From: Sulfurimonas sp.
Lineage (GTDB): Bacteria; Campylobacterota; Campylobacteria; Campylobacterales; Sulfurimonadaceae
DNA: 64,000 bases
Assembly (NCBI RefSeq): GCF_029027405.1
Contig: NZ_CP093396.1
Location: 620,001 to 684,000, forward strand
Reading direction: 5' to 3'
The position numbers were made by a program, and so were the translations under genes. The notes below the pieces were generated by a model. That model was given only the letters and a program-made list of their open reading frames with translations. It was not told where the DNA came from and did not search any database. Shown in pieces: positions 27,476 to 36,168 of the stretch. The first letter of the stretch is position 1. The number at the start of each line of letters is the position of its first letter.

Positions 27476-28417
27476 TTGGAAAAAGAATCAAATAACATAA
27501 TTTCTAAATGTGAATCAAGTGTTCTATCATTAAAAGGTTGTTACAATCGAATTCAATGGTGGCAAACTACAATAATGGTTTCATTTATTATTTCTATACT
27601 TTTTGGGTTATATAACACACTGCTTGATAAAGTTATCCATTCAAAGGAAGAAATGGTTGGCAAAACTTTAACATATCCAATACCAGATAATATGTTTGTT
27701 CAAATAAATTATCCATTTGATATCAGAGACTCAACATATGATATTGCACCAATAATAAAGTACGGAAATACTTTTGAACATATTGTAGCAATATTACTGT
27801 TTATGGTTCTTATATTAGTGTCTTGGATAAGCATTAGTGCCTCTGTTAAGCGTTTTCATGACATTGATAAATCTGGTTTTTGGTGGTGGATTAATTTTAT
27901 CCCTATAGTTGGTCAGATAACAGTGTTTTTTATGAACTCTTTTCTCTTATCTAAAGATACACAATATTGCGAATGTCAAACTAAAGAAAAAAAAGCACAA
28001 TGGCTTTTTGCTGTAGCAGGGATTTTATTACTTATACCTTTGATAATAGATATTGTAAATTTATACGATTGGAATGTGGGAGCAATGTTTTTTTCTTACG
28101 CTTTTACAGTAGAGAATGTATTTTATATATTATTATTACTACTTATGACATTGATTTTGAATTTTGATAAACTTATTTCTATATCATATTTAAAAAAGAT
28201 GAAAATAACTCGGTATATTTCATATACATATGTTATCTGGTTAGTGTATAATATCATTGAATATATTCTTATACTATACAATGATATACAAATGTTTAAT
28301 TTTACTTTTTGCTTTTGGTTTTCCATAAAATGTGGTATTCAGTTTTCAGCATTATGTATACTTATTTTGAATACAAATAAAGAACTAAAGAAAGTACAGA
28401 ATCAAAAAGTATCCTAA
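27476..28417 (+). CDS. DUF805-like integral membrane protein (array unit D)
   Basis: 313 aa, TTG start behind AAGGGAAAAAA. It has the same opening (KGCYNRIQWWQTTIM) and the DUF805 core SVKRFHDIDKSGFWWWINF with IPIVGQITVFFMN. The periplasmic loop after TM1 (about 50-100) and the later TM segments differ strongly from the sister gene at 16604-17542. The last 24 residues (FSALCILILNTNKELKK...) are the same. It is again followed by a Sel1 3' scar. It follows a class I effector here and a class II effector in the other unit, so it is not class-specific. Confidence 0.7.
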   Translation: MEKESNNIISKCESSVLSLKGCYNRIQWWQTTIMVSFIISILFGLYNTLLDKVIHSKEEMVGKTLTYPIPDNMFVQINYPFDIRDSTYDIAPIIKYGNTFEHIVAILLFMVLILVSWISISASVKRFHDIDKSGFWWWINFIPIVGQITVFFMNSFLLSKDTQYCECQTKEKKAQWLFAVAGILLLIPLIIDIVNLYDWNVGAMFFSYAFTVENVFYILLLLLMTLILNFDKLISISYLKKMKITRYISYTYVIWLVYNIIEYILILYNDIQMFNFTFCFWFSIKCGIQFSALCILILNTNKELKKVQNQKVS

Positions 28418-28446
28418 AAAAAGCCTATGAACTTCAAAAGATATAG
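28417..28446 (+). pseudogene. Scar of a Sel1-gene 3' end behind the second DUF805 gene
   Basis: The bases after the DUF805 stop code for KKAYELQKI and a TAG, as at 17542-17571. Here the overlap is clearer: the TCCTAAAAAAAGCC around the DUF805 stop matches the Sel1 CCCTAAAAAAAGCC. This marks the crossover point. Confidence 0.65.
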
Positions 28447-28447
28447 T

Positions 28448-28473
28448 TTAACACCTCTACATACGAGGCTTAA
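28448..28473 (+). repeat. Small hairpin at the cassette junction before effector copy E
   Basis: Identical in sequence and position to the hairpin at 17573-17598 (TTAA-CA-CCTC ... GAGG-C-TTAA). It lies 7 bases before the MSVLPLNI start. Confidence 0.4.
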
Positions 28474-28480
28474 CTAAAAA

Positions 28481-30085
28481 ATGTCAGTTCTTCCCTTAAA
28501 CATAAATAACTACCTACTACGAGTAGATGGATGTAAAACTGACAAAGGAGCCGCTCTTGTCTTAGCTAGTCCAGGACAAACACAGAGTAAAATAGGTGTA
28601 AAGTCTGGAGGAAGTGCTGCAAATATCATTACTGAAGAACTTGAAACTGCAAAAGTAGATACTAAAGAAAATATAAAAAAAGAGAAATATAAAATTTATC
28701 CACTAAGACTAAGTGGAGAATACATAAGAGCATTAAGAGGAGCAAGAGACTTTAGAGTTCTTAAAGACTATTATCAAACAAATACTAGTGACTATACTCA
28801 AGATAAAGTTGTCACAAAAACTGATGCTTATTTATATGTTACAGATGCTATTAAAACTACAGAATATAAGGTTGTAAATAGAGGTGACTATTCTAACCCT
28901 AAGGTTGAGAAGGTACAGTTTAAAGATACAGATACACAAGTAATTCGTAAATATATACCCTGCTATGAAGAAGAGGGAAAACTTGAAATCATCTACTCAA
29001 ATGTAAAACTCACTAAAGAACAACTGAGTAAGTTCACTCCAGTTTCTGTAACACTTACTGATAAAAAGAATCTTCATTGTATAAACCATAAAGATTATTC
29101 AAAGTCCATAAAACATATAAATAAAGAGATGAAAGATATTTTAATCTCAAACAAAGAAGCTAAAAAACTAAACAAGTCACACTTAAACATAGTAGTTGAA
29201 ATAGATGACCCTATCGGTGAAATAGAAGATTTGTATGAAGAGCTAGAATGTTCTTTTCATACTGCTTATGCACATAACAAACCTTTAATAGACAGGATTA
29301 AAGAACGCAATGCTTATGCCTATAGCGTTGCAAACTTTATGGATGAACTTGAAGTAAACTCAAAAGAGAAACAAGAAAGAAAAAACACAAAGAAAAAACT
29401 CAAAGATGCTTACTATACTTTAGTTGAAGGGATGAAAGAAGATTTTATACCTTATATTATAGATACTTGTAAAGATAGAGGTTTTTCATGGAGCATCAAA
29501 GATAGTAATTCTTCTTTTATAAGACTTAATATTTTTGTTGAACATGATGTAGCTATGAGTTACTTAAATGAAGTAAAACTAAATGCTTCGTTTTTACTCA
29601 ACACACAACATAACTATAATACCTTTGATGGAAGAAAGATAGAGCATCTTAATGAAAAATGTATCATTGAAAGTAAAAGTCATGACTATTTGTGTTTAGG
29701 TGTAAGAGCACATATCAATGGTAGTAAAACATCACACAAGTATGCGACAAGTACTAGAGAGAGTTATACAGAGATAACAGCATTAACACTTTTTAGCCTC
29801 TACTTTAGTGGTAAACATAATGATGTTATCGGTACTAAATATAAAGATGCTATTGAAGACTTTCATTATAATTTAAAGAAACTATCTGCTCATCCAGAGT
29901 TTGATGAAGATATTCAAGAAGAGATTAACGATAAGTTCGAAGGCAGTGCTTATGCTAGACTCTTTCAAGATAAAAATGGCAAACGCAGTGATACTTTTAT
30001 AGATGAGTATTCAGATTTAGATACTACTGCTAAATATTGTGCTTATGATTGGAAAGAAAAAGGACATATTAAAGAGTTTAAGTCT
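28481..30085 (+). pseudogene. Effector copy E, 5' part (interrupted by IS copy 2)
   Basis: 535 codons starting MSVLPLNINNYLLRV, the same odd-position N-terminal type as copy C. It includes the full shared region with DDPIGEIEDLYEEL and then enters the class II sequence (QDKNGKRSDTFIDEYSDLD). It is cut at EFKS by the insertion sequence; the open frame runs on to a stop at 30121. A local variant (NDKFEGSAYARLF) distinguishes it from copy B. The remainder resumes at 31422. Confidence 0.8.
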
Positions 30086-31421
30086 TATACTACCCCAAGA
30101 AAATCAAACAACTATTTCTAAAGTTTAATTCTTAAAAGAGTAAAATTAAACAATAAAAATAGAAGGTAATCTTATGAGTCGAAAAAGAACAACATATACA
30201 GCAGAATTCAAGACAAAGTTAGTTTTAGAAGTTTTAAAAGAAGATAAGACACTAAATGAAATAGCAAGTGTAAATAATATCACACCAAAAAACTTACAAA
30301 ATTGGAAGAAGATATTTTTGGAAAATGCAGAAGTTGCGATGGAACCTGCAAAAGTAATTAAAGAGTACAAAGAAGAGAATGTAAGATTACAAGCTAAACT
30401 TGATGAATATGCAAAGGTTGTAGGTCAACTAACAGTAGAGAAGGACTGGGCGGTGGGAAAGTTAAGCAGCTTGGACTCTAGCTATAAAAAGGAGTTGATT
30501 GATAGAGATGAAAATAAGGCATTATCAGTTGTAAAACAATGTAATCTTATTAACTATAACAGAAGTAATTTGTTCTATGCACCAATGGTAAATCTTGCTA
30601 AAAATGTAATTAAAAAACATATAGAAAAAGTATTTGAAGAGATACCAAGCTATGGCTATATGAAAGTGTATCATCAACTACTAGAGGATGGTTTTCGTGT
30701 CAGTCCCAACACAGTGCTGGCATACCGTAGAGAGTTAGGTTTACAGGCTGTTTTAGCTGTAAGACCACCAAATACAAGCTGGGCGGACAAGCAACATCAT
30801 AAATACTCTTACAAAATAAGAGGATTAGATATCGTAAGAGCAAACCAAGTATGGTCAACAGATATAACCTATATTAAAATTAAAGGTGGTATGGTCTATA
30901 TGGCTGCCATAATTGATTGGTATTCTAAAGCAATATTATCTTGGCGAATATCCAACACAATGGATACAGATTTAGTCATAGGTGTACTAGATGAAGCACT
31001 CGCACTCTATGGTAAGCCTGAGATATTTAATACTGATCAAGGGTCACAATATACAAGCTGTATCCACACTCAAACATTAAAAGATAATGACATAATTATC
31101 TCTATGGATGGCAAAGGTAGAGCAACAGATAATATTTGTATTGAGAGGTTCTGGAGAAGTGCTAAAGTTGAAAAAATATACCTCAATGAATATGAGAGAG
31201 TATCAATTCTCAAAAGTGATGTTAAGGATTATATAGAATTTTATAATCACAGAAGATTTCATGAGACATTGAAATATAAAAAACCTATGAATGTTTATTA
31301 TGATAGTTTAAAAATCAATGATGAGAATTACACTAAATCTAGTGAAAATGTAGCATAGGGTAACAGGTATTTAGGGAATTAGATTTTTGAAAAAGTTGTC
31401 TTGACATATTGGGGTAGTATA
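30086..31421 (+). mobile_element. IS3-family insertion sequence, copy 2 (complete, 1336 bp)
   Basis: Same terminal repeats (TATACTACCCCAA ... TTGGGGTAGTATA) and the same length as copy 1. Here the target site is clean: TCT at 30083-30085 is repeated at 31422-31424, a 3-bp duplication of the kind IS3 elements make. The uninterrupted target is seen in copy B (AAGTCTCTTATTCC). It inserted in the same direction as the effector gene. Confidence 0.93.
30174..31358 (+). CDS. IS3-family transposase (single ORF), copy 2
   Basis: 394 aa, near-identical to the ORF at 18621-19805 (ERVSIL here, ERVSVL there). Helix-turn-helix at the N-terminus, integrase core with the DDE residues in STDIT, NTDQGS and CIERFW. 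Intact frame, GAAGGT ribosome site 6 bases ahead of the ATG. An adjacent element end with a fresh 3-bp target duplication suggests recent movement. Confidence 0.92.
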   Translation: MSRKRTTYTAEFKTKLVLEVLKEDKTLNEIASVNNITPKNLQNWKKIFLENAEVAMEPAKVIKEYKEENVRLQAKLDEYAKVVGQLTVEKDWAVGKLSSLDSSYKKELIDRDENKALSVVKQCNLINYNRSNLFYAPMVNLAKNVIKKHIEKVFEEIPSYGYMKVYHQLLEDGFRVSPNTVLAYRRELGLQAVLAVRPPNTSWADKQHHKYSYKIRGLDIVRANQVWSTDITYIKIKGGMVYMAAIIDWYSKAILSWRISNTMDTDLVIGVLDEALALYGKPEIFNTDQGSQYTSCIHTQTLKDNDIIISMDGKGRATDNICIERFWRSAKVEKIYLNEYERVSILKSDVKDYIEFYNHRRFHETLKYKKPMNVYYDSLKINDENYTKSSENVA

Positions 31422-33287
31422 TCTCTTATTCCTAAAGAGGAAACATTTAAGTTCTTTTATGACAAATACAGAAAAACTCCCAAAACATTGAGTGAAGAAC
31501 TCTCTAAACAACTGACAAATCCAGAGCTAAAAACATTATTAAAAAATTATAGTGATTTAAAAGATACAGAGTTTGAGAGAATGGATTTACTTTTAAATAT
31601 AGCTTACTCACTAACTGCTAGTAGAACTATGTTTGATGATGAAGTTACACAGACTTCAGCGTTTAACACTAAGAGTGCTGTCTTAGAGTTTATGAAAGAG
31701 ATTTCTATTAAACTTCAAAGTATAGATGAGAGTGAACATGAAAAACTTTACAAAGAAGATATCTTTACTCTTTATCATCAAAATCTTCATGGCATAATAT
31801 TGCACGCTTTAGTTAAGGGAGAATATAATGAAGATGAGTTTAGTTCAAGAAAAAGCAATGCTAACAAATTCTTAGATGACCTCGCACCTGAGATAGAAAA
31901 AGAGTACAAGCTTGTCCTCTCCAACTTAAACGATGGCAATATCAGTAAAGACCTAAAAGTAAAAAAAGCTCATGAAAAACTCTTTGAACAACTCAAAGCA
32001 CTAGATGGGATAACTAGTAAGATTCATGAGGCTGAGGATAAGCAGAAGAAAGTTGATGATGGACTAACAACAGATAATAATACAGAGACTAAAGAAAAGT
32101 GGGATATAATCCGAAAATCCAAACCCTATAAACTCTCAATCTCAACAATGAAAGGTCTAAGCTTTTTCATAACCTTATTTACAACAGGAGATGCTCTTAA
32201 AACCTACAAGAAAAACGACCTAAAAGCTCTACTAGAAATAACAACAGGCATAAACTCAATCACAAAAACAGTAGTAGAAACAGGAACAAAAGTTTTACCT
32301 AGAACTAAACAAGCTATGTTAATGGTAGATTTTTTACTAGCAGAGCACTCTATCCCTCAAAAGATTATTGCTAAACTTGCAATACCTGCTGTTGTAGTAG
32401 GTGCTTACTATGAGATGGTATCCTTAGAGGATGAAGATTATGATGCTATGCTTATGATTGGTACTAAAGCAGCTATAATAGTAGCCTTGGCATTTGTATC
32501 AGGTATGTGGATAGCCGCAATAGGATATATAGCTCTTGAAATACTTTGGTATATATTCTCTGGTTACTTTATAGACTCAAGAGTTGAAGTTATGATTGAG
32601 AAGTCTCTCTTTTATCAAGATGGACGCAAACCATATATCTTAGAGAGTCTAAGTACAACTACTGGAAACTACTATATTCGTCGTGGTTCAAGAGATGCTC
32701 TAATGCAGGCAAAAGATATAACAAAAATTGGCGGAACTAAAGAGGTAAGAGAGTTTATTTATAAAAACTACTCAGATAATAAACAAGCATTGCAAGCAGC
32801 AGCAAGATATGAGTTTAGTGAGATATATAGAGCCTTGAAAAACATTAGTATAGAAGTAGAAAAAGTTCCTACTTACTTCCTTAACTTTACAAAAACAATG
32901 AATCTTAACCTTAATGGTTACCTTCGTGTTAATAAAGATTACTATGAAGAAATGGAAGGTCTAATCTATCTTATAAAAGATGATAACTATACAGACTATA
33001 TACTCATAGATGCAACTGAAGCTATAGACAAAGAGAATGATAAACTTATAGATATATTTACAAGTTTTAAAGAAGAACTTTCAGAAGCTAAACTAGATGA
33101 GGATAGAAAAAAGAATTATACTATTTTAATAGCTAGTGGTATTACTTCTGTAAAATACAAACTTGATATAAAATATAACAGTAAAAGTGACTGGTTAGGA
33201 ACTAAACTAGTTAAAGAAATCAATTATTATCTAAATGAACTTATACCTATGCCTTTAAGTCCACGAGATTTAGAACTGTTGAAGTAA
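31401..33287 (+). pseudogene. Effector copy E, 3' part: class II membrane module
   Basis: Opens from a TTG within the IS right end (MTYWGSIS) and continues as class II effector from LIPKEETFKFFYDKYRKTP. Hydrophobic segments (KGLSFFITLFTTGD, KLAIPAVVVGAYYEM, ALAFVSGMWIAAIGY) and the tail ending PLSPRDLELLK are intact. A short hypervariable stretch near 32041-32105 (KKVDDGLTTDNNTETK) differs from copy B. A class II Sel1 gene follows after 12 bp. Confidence 0.8.
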
Positions 33288-33299
33288 AGGATTACACTT

Positions 33300-33989
33300 A
33301 TGAAAAAATTATTTAAAATATTTGTACTACTGTTTATATTTGCTTCGCAGTCTCTCCTTGCAGAACAAGATATAAGTGATGAAGCTTTCAAGGCTTATAA
33401 AAAAGGTGAAAAACTTTATCAAACCAAGAAATATGATGAAGCCTTAAAATGGTTGAAAATTTCCTTTGATGAAGACCAATCTAAAGAAGTGGCTTTTAAC
33501 CTTGGTTTAACTTATGATGAACTGAAAGATTACCCTAATGCTATAAAATGGTATAGAAAAGCTTTTGAGATGGGAAATAAAAAGGGGGGAGCAAATTTAG
33601 GACTGTTATATAAAGAACAAAAAGATTATCCAAATGCTATAAAATGGTATAAAAAAGCCATAAAAAAAGGTAATGTTAGTGCTATAAATAATCTAGCTAT
33701 ATTATATAAACAACAAAAAGATTATCCAAATGCTATAAAATGGTATAAAAAAGCCATAAAAAAAGGGCATATTGATGCAAGAAAAAACCTAGGATTACTT
33801 TTTCATCAACAAAAAGACAAGCTAAATAGTGCAACCTACATGATAGGAATGATAGGACACCCTTACACAAAAGAAAGAGTTTTAGGCTTGTTACGAGATG
33901 ACTGGAAAATCGACGAACCAACCCTAAAAAAAGCCTACAAACTCCAAAAAACTCTAGTTCCAAACCCATACACAGGTGGCATTGACTAA
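33300..33989 (+). CDS. Exported Sel1-repeat protein, class II (copy E), candidate immunity protein
   Basis: 229 aa. It has the class II signal peptide (FVLLFIFASQSLLAEQDIS) and repeats of YPNAIKWYKKAIKKG, several almost identical to each other at DNA level (repeated CCAAATGCTATAAAATGG). The C-terminal block is the shared HQQKDKLNSATYMIGMIGH to NPYTGGID. A G6 run at the GGAN codons is in frame. The protein is a chimera: class II front and the same back end as class I copies A and D, evidence of recombination inside the gene. Confidence 0.7.
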   Translation: MKKLFKIFVLLFIFASQSLLAEQDISDEAFKAYKKGEKLYQTKKYDEALKWLKISFDEDQSKEVAFNLGLTYDELKDYPNAIKWYRKAFEMGNKKGGANLGLLYKEQKDYPNAIKWYKKAIKKGNVSAINNLAILYKQQKDYPNAIKWYKKAIKKGHIDARKNLGLLFHQQKDKLNSATYMIGMIGHPYTKERVLGLLRDDWKIDEPTLKKAYKLQKTLVPNPYTGGID

Positions 33990-33992
33990 ACA

Positions 33993-35084
33993 ATGTCTGC
34001 CATCCCTAAAAACGACCTAAAAGCTCTACTAGAGATAACAACAGGCATAAACTCAATCACAAAAACAGTAGTAGAAACAGGAACAAAAGTTTTACCTAGA
34101 ACTAAACAAGCTATGATAATGGTAGATTTTTTACTAGCAGAACACTCTGTCCCTCAAAAGATTATTGCTAAACTTGCAATACCTGCTGTTGTAGTAGGTG
34201 CTTACTATGAGATGGTATCCTTAGAGGATGAAGATTATGATGCTATGCTTATGATTGGTACTAAAGCAGCTATAATAGTAGCCTTGGCGTTTGTATCAGG
34301 TATGTGGATAGCCGCAATAGGATATATAGCTCTTGAAATACTTTGGTATATCTTCTCTGGTTACTTTATAGACTCAAGAGTTGAAGTTATGATTGAGAAG
34401 TCTCTCTTCTATCAAGATGGACGCAAACCATATATCTTAGAGAGTCTAAGTACAACTACTGGAAACTACTATATTCGTCGTGGTTCAAGAGATGCTCTAA
34501 TGCAGGCAAAAGATATAACAAAAATTGGCGGAACTAAAGAGGTAAGAGAGTTTATTTATAAAAACTACTCAGATAATAAACAAGCATTGCAAGCAGCAGC
34601 AAGGTATGAGTTTAGTGAGATATATAGAGCCTTAAAAAACATCAGTATAGAAGTAGAAAAAGTTCCTACTTACTTCCTTAACTTTACAAAAACAATGAAT
34701 CTTAACCTTAATGGTTACCTTCGTGTTAATAAAGAGTACTATGAAGAAATGGAAGGTCTAATCTATCTTATAAAAGATGATAACTATACAGACTATATAC
34801 TTATAGATGCAACTGAAGTTATAGACAAAGAGAATGATAAACTTATAGATATATTTACAAGTTTTAAAGAAGAACTTTCAGAAGCTAAACTAGATAAAGA
34901 TAGAAAAAAGAATTATACTATTTTAATAGCTAGTGGTATTACTTCTGTAAAATACAAACTTGATATAAAATATAACAGTAAAAGTGACTGGGTAGGAACT
35001 AAACTAGTTAAAGAAATCAATTATTATCTAAATGAACTTATACCTATGCCTTTAAGTCCACAAGATTTAGAACTGTTGAAGTAA
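33993..35084 (+). CDS. Effector copy F: C-terminal fragment with class II membrane module only
   Basis: 363 aa. It starts MSAIPKNDLKALLEITTG 3 bases after the Sel1 stop and joins the class II sequence inside the membrane module. All VasX-like N-terminal sequence is missing, while the last hydrophobic segments and the soluble tail are complete. The DNA is closest to copy B, with a few later differences (KEYYEEMEG, EVIDKEN, SPQDLELLK). The preserved start and long open frame argue for expression or recent formation. It may be a donor cassette, a decoy or an unused remnant. Confidence 0.55.
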   Translation: MSAIPKNDLKALLEITTGINSITKTVVETGTKVLPRTKQAMIMVDFLLAEHSVPQKIIAKLAIPAVVVGAYYEMVSLEDEDYDAMLMIGTKAAIIVALAFVSGMWIAAIGYIALEILWYIFSGYFIDSRVEVMIEKSLFYQDGRKPYILESLSTTTGNYYIRRGSRDALMQAKDITKIGGTKEVREFIYKNYSDNKQALQAAARYEFSEIYRALKNISIEVEKVPTYFLNFTKTMNLNLNGYLRVNKEYYEEMEGLIYLIKDDNYTDYILIDATEVIDKENDKLIDIFTSFKEELSEAKLDKDRKKNYTILIASGITSVKYKLDIKYNSKSDWVGTKLVKEINYYLNELIPMPLSPQDLELLK

Positions 35085-35096
35085 AGGATTACACTT

Positions 35097-35779
35097 ATGA
35101 AAAAATTATTTAAAATATTGTTATTAGTTAATTTACTCTCAATTCAAATACTGTTTGCGAACAGTGCATCTGAAGATGCCTCAGACAAAGCAACAATATA
35201 TTATGAAAAACAAGACTATAAAGAAGCATTAAAATGGTCAAAAAAATCATTTGACGAAGAAGCATCTAAAGAAGTGGCTTTCAATATTGGGTTGGCTTAT
35301 AAAAGATTAAAAGATTACCAGAACGCTATCAAGTGGTATGAAAAAGCTTTTGAAATGGGAAATACTGATGGGGGGGGGCTAATCTAGGATTATTGTATGA
35401 CGAAGTTTTAAAAGATTATCCAAATGCTATAAAATGGTATAAAAAAGCTATCCAAAAAGGTGATGTTGATGCTATAAATAATCTAGCTATATTATATAAA
35501 GAACAAAAAGATTATCCAAATGCTATAAAATGGTATAAAAAAGCCATAAAAAAAGGGCATATTGATGCAAGAAAAAGCCTAGGCTTACTTTACCATCAAC
35601 AAAAAGACAAGCTAAACAGTGCAACCTACATGATGGGAATGATAGGACATCCTTACACAAAAGAAAGAGTTTTAGGCTTGTTACGAGATGACTGGAAAAT
35701 CGACGAACCAACCCTAAAAAAAGCCTACAAACTCCAAAAAACTCTAGTTCCAAACCCATACACAGGTGGCATTGACTAA
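35097..35779 (+). pseudogene. Exported Sel1-repeat gene, class II-like (copy F), frame broken at a G9 tract
   Basis: It begins MKKLFKILLLVNLLSIQILFA, a signal peptide related to class II but with its own mature start (SASEDASDKAT). The frame reads to NTDGGGLI and stops at 35387. The second half (35393-35779) carries on the normal repeats to NPYTGGID in another frame. The break is at nine Gs (35370-35378). Seven or ten Gs would restore DGGANLGLLYDE. It is either a phase-variable gene caught in the off state, a true pseudogene, or a homopolymer sequencing error. Confidence 0.7.
35370..35378 (+). repeat. Homopolymer G9 tract inside Sel1 copy F
   Basis: Nine consecutive Gs at the GGAN codons of a Sel1 repeat. 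The same codons hold G7 in copy A (12137-12143), G6 in copy E and G5 in copy B, all in frame. Poly-G tracts of this length are classic phase-variation sites in Campylobacter and Helicobacter; action here is inferred. Confidence 0.7.
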
Positions 35780-35782
35780 ACC

Positions 35783-35848
35783 ATGTCTGCCATCCCTAAA
35801 AATGACTCAATTACAAAACTCCGTATGAAGTATTTTTTAGTGAAATGA
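35783..35848 (+). pseudogene. Short remnant of a further cassette start
   Basis: Begins ATGTCTGCCATCCCTAAAAA like copy F and reads MSAIPKNDSITKLRMKYFLVK before a TGA. The first eight codons match the start of copy F, then homology fades. It is the last trace of the array before the tRNA genes. Confidence 0.55.
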
Positions 35849-35944
35849 GTAGAAAGTTAGCTAGTTAATTTAGGTGGAAATTGCACTTATTTTTAGAATT
35901 TGGGTTTGATTTATAAAAAAAGTAATATTTGGAAGGATTTAAAA

Positions 35945-36021
35945 ATGGTGGCCAATCTCGGAATTGAACCAAGGACACACTGATTTTCAGTCAGTTGCTC
36001 TACCGACTGAGCTAATTGGCC
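35945..36021 (-). tRNA. tRNA-Phe (GAA), copy 1
   Basis: Read on the minus strand from 36021, the sequence starts GGCCAATTAGCTCAGTCGG and ends ATTGGCC-A-CCA with CCA encoded. The anticodon loop CTGAAAA gives anticodon GAA (Phe). It is 77 bases, one longer than its neighbour because of an extra A in the D-loop (GGTAAGAGC), and it has TTCAATT in the T-loop. Its 3' end faces the effector array. Confidence 0.95.
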
Positions 36022-36051
36022 ACGCTAATAATTGTAAGTTGCTTTAAAAGG

Positions 36052-36127
36052 TGGTGGCCAATCTCGGAATCGAACCAAGGACACACTGATTTTCAGTCAG
36101 TTGCTCTACCGACTGAGCTAATTGGCC
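36052..36127 (-). tRNA. tRNA-Phe (GAA), copy 2
   Basis: 76 bases, minus strand, the same acceptor (GGCCAAT/ATTGGCC), anticodon GAA, TTCGATT T-loop and GGTAGAGC D-arm. It lies 30 bp upstream of copy 1 and is probably in the same transcript. This is the more standard of the two sequences. Confidence 0.96.
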
Positions 36128-36168
36128 ATCTTTTAAAGAGCGAAATTATATCTTTGTCGTACTGAAAG

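Noticed and set aside
8035-35848. Repeats of the array as a CRISPR or satellite array
   Set aside because: The repeat units are kilobase-long coding paralogues, with no short regularly spaced repeats and no cas genes.
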